A DNA stretch of 7,795 bases from Rubritepida sp. Its GTDB lineage: Bacteria; Pseudomonadota; Alphaproteobacteria; Acetobacterales; Acetobacteraceae. The translations under genes and the position numbers were made by a program. A model generated the notes under the pieces. The model did not search any database, was not told the DNA's origin, and saw only the letters and a program-made list of their open reading frames with translations. The DNA lies in contig JACMRO010000113.1 of assembly GCA_014376425.1 (NCBI GenBank), positions 1 to 7,795 on the forward strand, in the 5' to 3' direction. Positions 5,548 through 7,795 of the stretch are shown piece after piece; position 1 is the first letter of the stretch, and each line of letters starts with the position of its first letter.

Positions 5548-6681
5548 TCAGGCGCTCCGCAGTACGGGTTGTTGGCCGTCCGGATGGGCTTCCTCGCGGT
5601 ACAGGCCCAGAGCGTTCATCACCGGCAGGTCATGGAAGGAGAACAGGCAAGCATCCTCGCTGGCCGAGAGATTGGCATGCTCATGCACCGACCAGGAGGG
5701 GACGACGAAGATGTCGCGCGGCGCCCAGTCGTAGCGCACGCCGTCGATCACCGAATATCCCTCACCGCGGACCACCTGATAGACGAAGGAGCCGGTGTGG
5801 CGGTGCGCCAGCGTTTGCTCGCCGCCGCGCAGCATTTGCACCGCGGCGCCGATGGTGGGCATCACCGGCCCGCCGCTTACGGGGTTGACGTAGTCCATGA
5901 TGATCCCGTCGAAGGGCGAGCCGTCATGCGCGCCGGCTGCCGTCACCAGCGCCTCATAGGTCGGCGCCCAGGGGAACTTCATCATCGGCGAGTAGCGCTG
6001 GCTCCATGCGCGGCGCATGCCCTGCGGCTGCACGAAGCCGGCGCCGTAGAGCCGGGTGGAGGCATCGGCCGGTGCCGTCACCTTCTGCGACCCATCGGGG
6101 TGGACGGCGAAGAAATTGGCGTCCAGCGCGTTCATCAACGGGATGTCCAGCCCATCCTGCCAGATGCAGGTGGTGCCGGACGCGTCCACGCCATGCTCGT
6201 GCCAGGTGCCGTTGGGGGTGAGCACGAAGTCCGCCGCGCCCAGCGCCATCCGCTCGCCATCGACGATGGTGTAGGCGCCCTCGCCCTCCATGATGAAGCG
6301 CAGGGCGCTGGCCATGTGCCGGTGCGTGCCCGCGACCTCGCCCGCGCGCATGATCTGCACGCCGGAATAGAGCAGGCCCACCGCGGCGGACACGTCACGC
6401 CGGCCGGGGTTGACCAGCATGATGACGCGCCGCCCCGCCTGCTCGGGCGTCACCAGGTCGGGCGCGCGCAGGATGGCCGGGCGCACATCCTTCCAGCGCC
6501 AGATCAGCGGTACCGATTTCGGCTGCGGGAACCAGGGCTCGATCTTGTTGGCGACGGTCCAGAGCGCGCCCATCTCGGCCCGCTCCAACGCCTCGTAATA
6601 GGCGATGAGCTCGGGCGTGTCGGCCACGTTGGCGCGGCCGGGAGTGTCCTCGCGGTGGTTCTCGCGCATATTTGTGTCCAT
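5548..6681 (-). CDS. Gentisate 1,2-dioxygenase (bicupin ring-cleavage enzyme)
   Basis: A 377-residue bicupin dioxygenase, close in length to gentisate 1,2-dioxygenases. These cytoplasmic Fe(II) enzymes cleave gentisate between C1 and C2 to maleylpyruvate. The N-terminal cupin has GTHRHMASALRFIMEGEG at 118-135 and the partner WHEH at 160-163; H120, H122 and H161 are the probable iron ligands. The C-terminal cupin repeats the pattern with AHRHTGSFVYQVVRGEG at 292-308 and VHEH at 332-335, so both triads look intact. The related salicylate 1,2-dioxygenase and 1-hydroxy-2-naphthoate dioxygenase cannot be excluded from sequence alone, but the adjacent FAH enzyme favours the gentisate route. The start is ATG at 6681-6679, overlapping the moaB stop as TGATG with GGGAG seven bases upstream. 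A GTG one codon earlier (6684) is possible but sits too close to that site. No maleylpyruvate isomerase gene is seen here. Confidence 0.92.
   Translation of the reverse strand: MDTNMRENHREDTPGRANVADTPELIAYYEALERAEMGALWTVANKIEPWFPQPKSVPLIWRWKDVRPAILRAPDLVTPEQAGRRVIMLVNPGRRDVSAAVGLLYSGVQIMRAGEVAGTHRHMASALRFIMEGEGAYTIVDGERMALGAADFVLTPNGTWHEHGVDASGTTCIWQDGLDIPLMNALDANFFAVHPDGSQKVTAPADASTRLYGAGFVQPQGMRRAWSQRYSPMMKFPWAPTYEALVTAAGAHDGSPFDGIIMDYVNPVSGGPVMPTIGAAVQMLRGGEQTLAHRHTGSFVYQVVRGEGYSVIDGVRYDWAPRDIFVVPSWSVHEHANLSASEDACLFSFHDLPVMNALGLYREEAHPDGQQPVLRSA
5555..5558 (-). promoter_or_regulatory. Ribosome binding site of the FAH gene
   Basis: GGAG lies inside the last codons of the dioxygenase gene, eight bases before the ATG at 5546. 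It fixes the FAH start just after the upstream stop and implies coupled translation of the two enzymes. Confidence 0.55.
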
Positions 6682-7223
6682 CACGCCGCTCCCTTCAGAT
6701 GTTCCTGCAGCCGGGGCATCAGCTCAACCAGGTTACAGGGCTTGTGGCGGGCATCGAGCTGGTATTGCAGAATATCGTCCCACGCATCGCGGCAGGCGCC
6801 GGTGCTGCCGGGCAGCGCAAAGAGGTAGGTACCGCCGGCCACGCCGCCCAGCGCGCGCGACTGCATCGTCGACGTGCCGATCTTCTGGAAACTCAGCATC
6901 CGGAACAATTCACCAAAACCCTGGATTTCCTTCTCCAGCACGCGGGCGAATGCCTCTGGCGTCACATCGCGACCGGTGATGCCGGTGCCGCCGGTGGTGA
7001 TGACGCAGTCGATCTCAGGCCGGGCGATCCAGCCGCGCAGCACAGCCTCGATCGCGCTGGCATCATCGCGAATGATCGAGCGCTCTATGCAGCGGTGGCC
7101 CGACGCCTCGATCCGCGCGACCAGCGTGGCGCCGGAGGTGTCATTCTCCAGCGTGCGCGTGTCGCTCACCGTCAGCACGGCGATCTGAATCGCGACGAAG
7201 GGCAGGCTTTCGTTGATCGGCAT
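6681..7223 (-). CDS. moaB: Molybdenum cofactor biosynthesis protein MoaB
   Basis: A 180-residue MoaB/MogA-fold protein that binds molybdopterin. Family members either adenylate molybdopterin before molybdenum insertion (MogA-type activity, shown for some MoaB proteins) or have an unclear role, as in E. coli. Motifs match MoaB along the whole length: IAVLTVSDTR at 14-23, ENDTSG at 26-31, the pterin-site loop TTGGTGITGRDVTPEA at 76-91, GFGELFRMLSFQKIGTSTMQ at 102-121, FALPGST at 135-141, and LDARHKPCN at 156-164. ATG at 7223-7221 gives the usual N-terminus (MPINESLPFV). The Shine-Dalgarno is weak, so translation may be coupled to the DUF533 gene ending 24 bases upstream. The stop overlaps the dioxygenase ATG by one base. 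The cytoplasmic location is inferred from the lack of a signal. Confidence 0.93.
   Translation of the reverse strand: MPINESLPFVAIQIAVLTVSDTRTLENDTSGATLVARIEASGHRCIERSIIRDDASAIEAVLRGWIARPEIDCVITTGGTGITGRDVTPEAFARVLEKEIQGFGELFRMLSFQKIGTSTMQSRALGGVAGGTYLFALPGSTGACRDAWDDILQYQLDARHKPCNLVELMPRLQEHLKGAA
6689..6693 (-). promoter_or_regulatory. Ribosome binding site of the dioxygenase gene
   Basis: GGGAG within the 3' end of moaB lies seven bases before the ATG at 6681 but only four before the alternative GTG at 6684. This spacing is why the ATG is preferred as the dioxygenase start. Confidence 0.6.
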
Positions 7224-7247
7224 GCCCGTAATATGGCGCGCTGAGGC

Positions 7248-7795
7248 TCAGCCCGCCAGCCGACCCTCGATGCTCGCGCGCGCCGCCGTGTCCAGCTTCA
7301 AAGCAATGCCGAATTGGTCCAGCCAGGCGCGCTCGGGCGGGGTGATCTCGCCCATCGCGGCGGCCGCAGCGGCGTAGAGCTGGGCGCGCAGCATCGGGTC
7401 GCGCGCTGCCTGCGCCAGGGCCTGCGGCGTCATCGGCCGATCGAAGCTGGCCAAGACGTGGTCACGTTCGGCCGCGGTCAGGCCGGCGGCGTCGAGCTGA
7501 CGGGCGATGGCGGTGCGTTCGGCGGCATCGGTCACACCATCCGCGCGGGCGGCGGCGATCATCGCCTGCGTCAGCAACAGCGCCTCCGCATGCTCGGCCG
7601 CTGGCACGGCTTCTGGCCCGGCCCCTGGCCCTCCTTCTGGCGCGGCGCGGCGGCCATCGGGTTCGTCGAGCGGGGCGGGCGGTCCGGGGCTGCCGGGGCG
7701 CGGGGTCCATGGCGAGCCGCCGGTCTGCGGGATACGCGATGGCGGCCGGACGTCGCGCACCCGGCCGGCGGGCTTACCCGTGGGTGCGGGCGTTA
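7248..7795 (-). CDS. DUF533/TerB-like protein (5' end beyond the window)
   Basis: The frame is open from its TGA at 7250-7248 to the window edge, giving 181 complete residues of a longer protein. The first ~67 visible residues are a low-complexity Pro/Gly/Ala-rich linker with a PRPGSPGPPAP stretch. The last ~110 form an Ala-rich helical domain with AEHAEALLLTQAMIAAARAD around 67-84, then GVTDAAER, and later DPMLRAQLYAAAAAAMGEIT. That AxxADGxxDxxER arrangement is characteristic of DUF533 (YebE family), related to TerB-like tellurite-resistance folds. Molecular function is unknown. Full-length DUF533 proteins often have an N-terminal membrane-associated part, which would lie outside the window. 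A GTG at 7760-7758 could be a start, but it falls inside the linker, so a truncated view of a longer gene is more likely. It lies 23 bases before moaB and may share its transcript. Confidence 0.78.
   Translation of the reverse strand, partial: TPAPTGKPAGRVRDVRPPSRIPQTGGSPWTPRPGSPGPPAPLDEPDGRRAAPEGGPGAGPEAVPAAEHAEALLLTQAMIAAARADGVTDAAERTAIARQLDAAGLTAAERDHVLASFDRPMTPQALAQAARDPMLRAQLYAAAAAAMGEITPPERAWLDQFGIALKLDTAARASIEGRLAG

Noticed and set aside
4560..5888. 442-codon plus-strand open frame opposite the FAH gene
   Set aside because: It has Arg/His-rich shadow composition and no domain, and it begins inside the rpmH promoter on the opposite strand.
5278..6828. 516-codon open frame on the plus strand opposite the dioxygenase and FAH genes
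   Set aside because: It is fully antisense to two well-supported genes and has His/Arg/Gly-rich composition with no recognisable domain. Long antisense frames are expected in GC-rich DNA.
1..7795. CRISPR array, insertion sequence, tRNA, phage or defence system
   Set aside because: No spaced direct repeats, transposase or integrase motifs, tRNA cloverleaf or known defence domains were found on reading both strands. The gene content is core chromosomal and catabolic.

Overview
This window looks like ordinary chromosome from a GC-rich alphaproteobacterium, most likely Rhodospirillales/Acetobacteraceae-like. That placement is inferred from the strong G+C bias, the 44-residue L34 sequence, the gene order rpmH-rnpA-yidD-yidC-engB without dnaA beside it, and a gentisate operon of alphaproteobacterial style. 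I see no rRNA, tRNA, CRISPR array, insertion sequence, integrase or phage gene.

Layout from left to right. (1) Positions 1-79 hold the first 26 codons of a minus-strand gene with a twin-arginine-like export signal, cut off by the window edge. (2) Positions 80-217 are an AT-rich divergent intergenic region with a nested inverted repeat. (3) Positions 218-1387, plus strand, encode a BaiN/HI0933-type flavoprotein. (4) A 27-base convergent gap holds a small GC hairpin. (5) Positions 1415-4521, minus strand, are the conserved rpmH-rnpA-yidD-yidC-engB cluster, served by a near-consensus sigma-70 promoter at 4561-4590. (6) Positions 4653-7795, minus strand, form a second co-directional run: a DUF533/TerB-like protein (5' end outside the window), moaB, a bicupin gentisate 1,2-dioxygenase and a fumarylacetoacetate hydrolase (FAH) family enzyme.

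How the genes work together. The rpmH cluster makes ribosomal protein L34, the RNase P protein subunit, two membrane-protein insertion factors (YidD and YidC) and a ribosome-assembly GTPase (EngB). It therefore couples ribosome production with membrane protein biogenesis. Four of its five genes start with GTG, and two junctions are 4-base GTGA overlaps. In the second run, the dioxygenase and the FAH enzyme would open the gentisate ring and then hydrolyse the resulting maleylpyruvate or fumarylpyruvate to pyruvate plus a C4 acid. MoaB overlaps the dioxygenase by one base (TGATG), which ties a molybdenum-cofactor gene to an aromatic ring-cleavage module.

I did not find a convincing undescribed system. 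The points most worth following are the moaB-dioxygenase-FAH coupling, the intact metal triads in both cupin domains of the dioxygenase, and the structured divergent region at 80-217.
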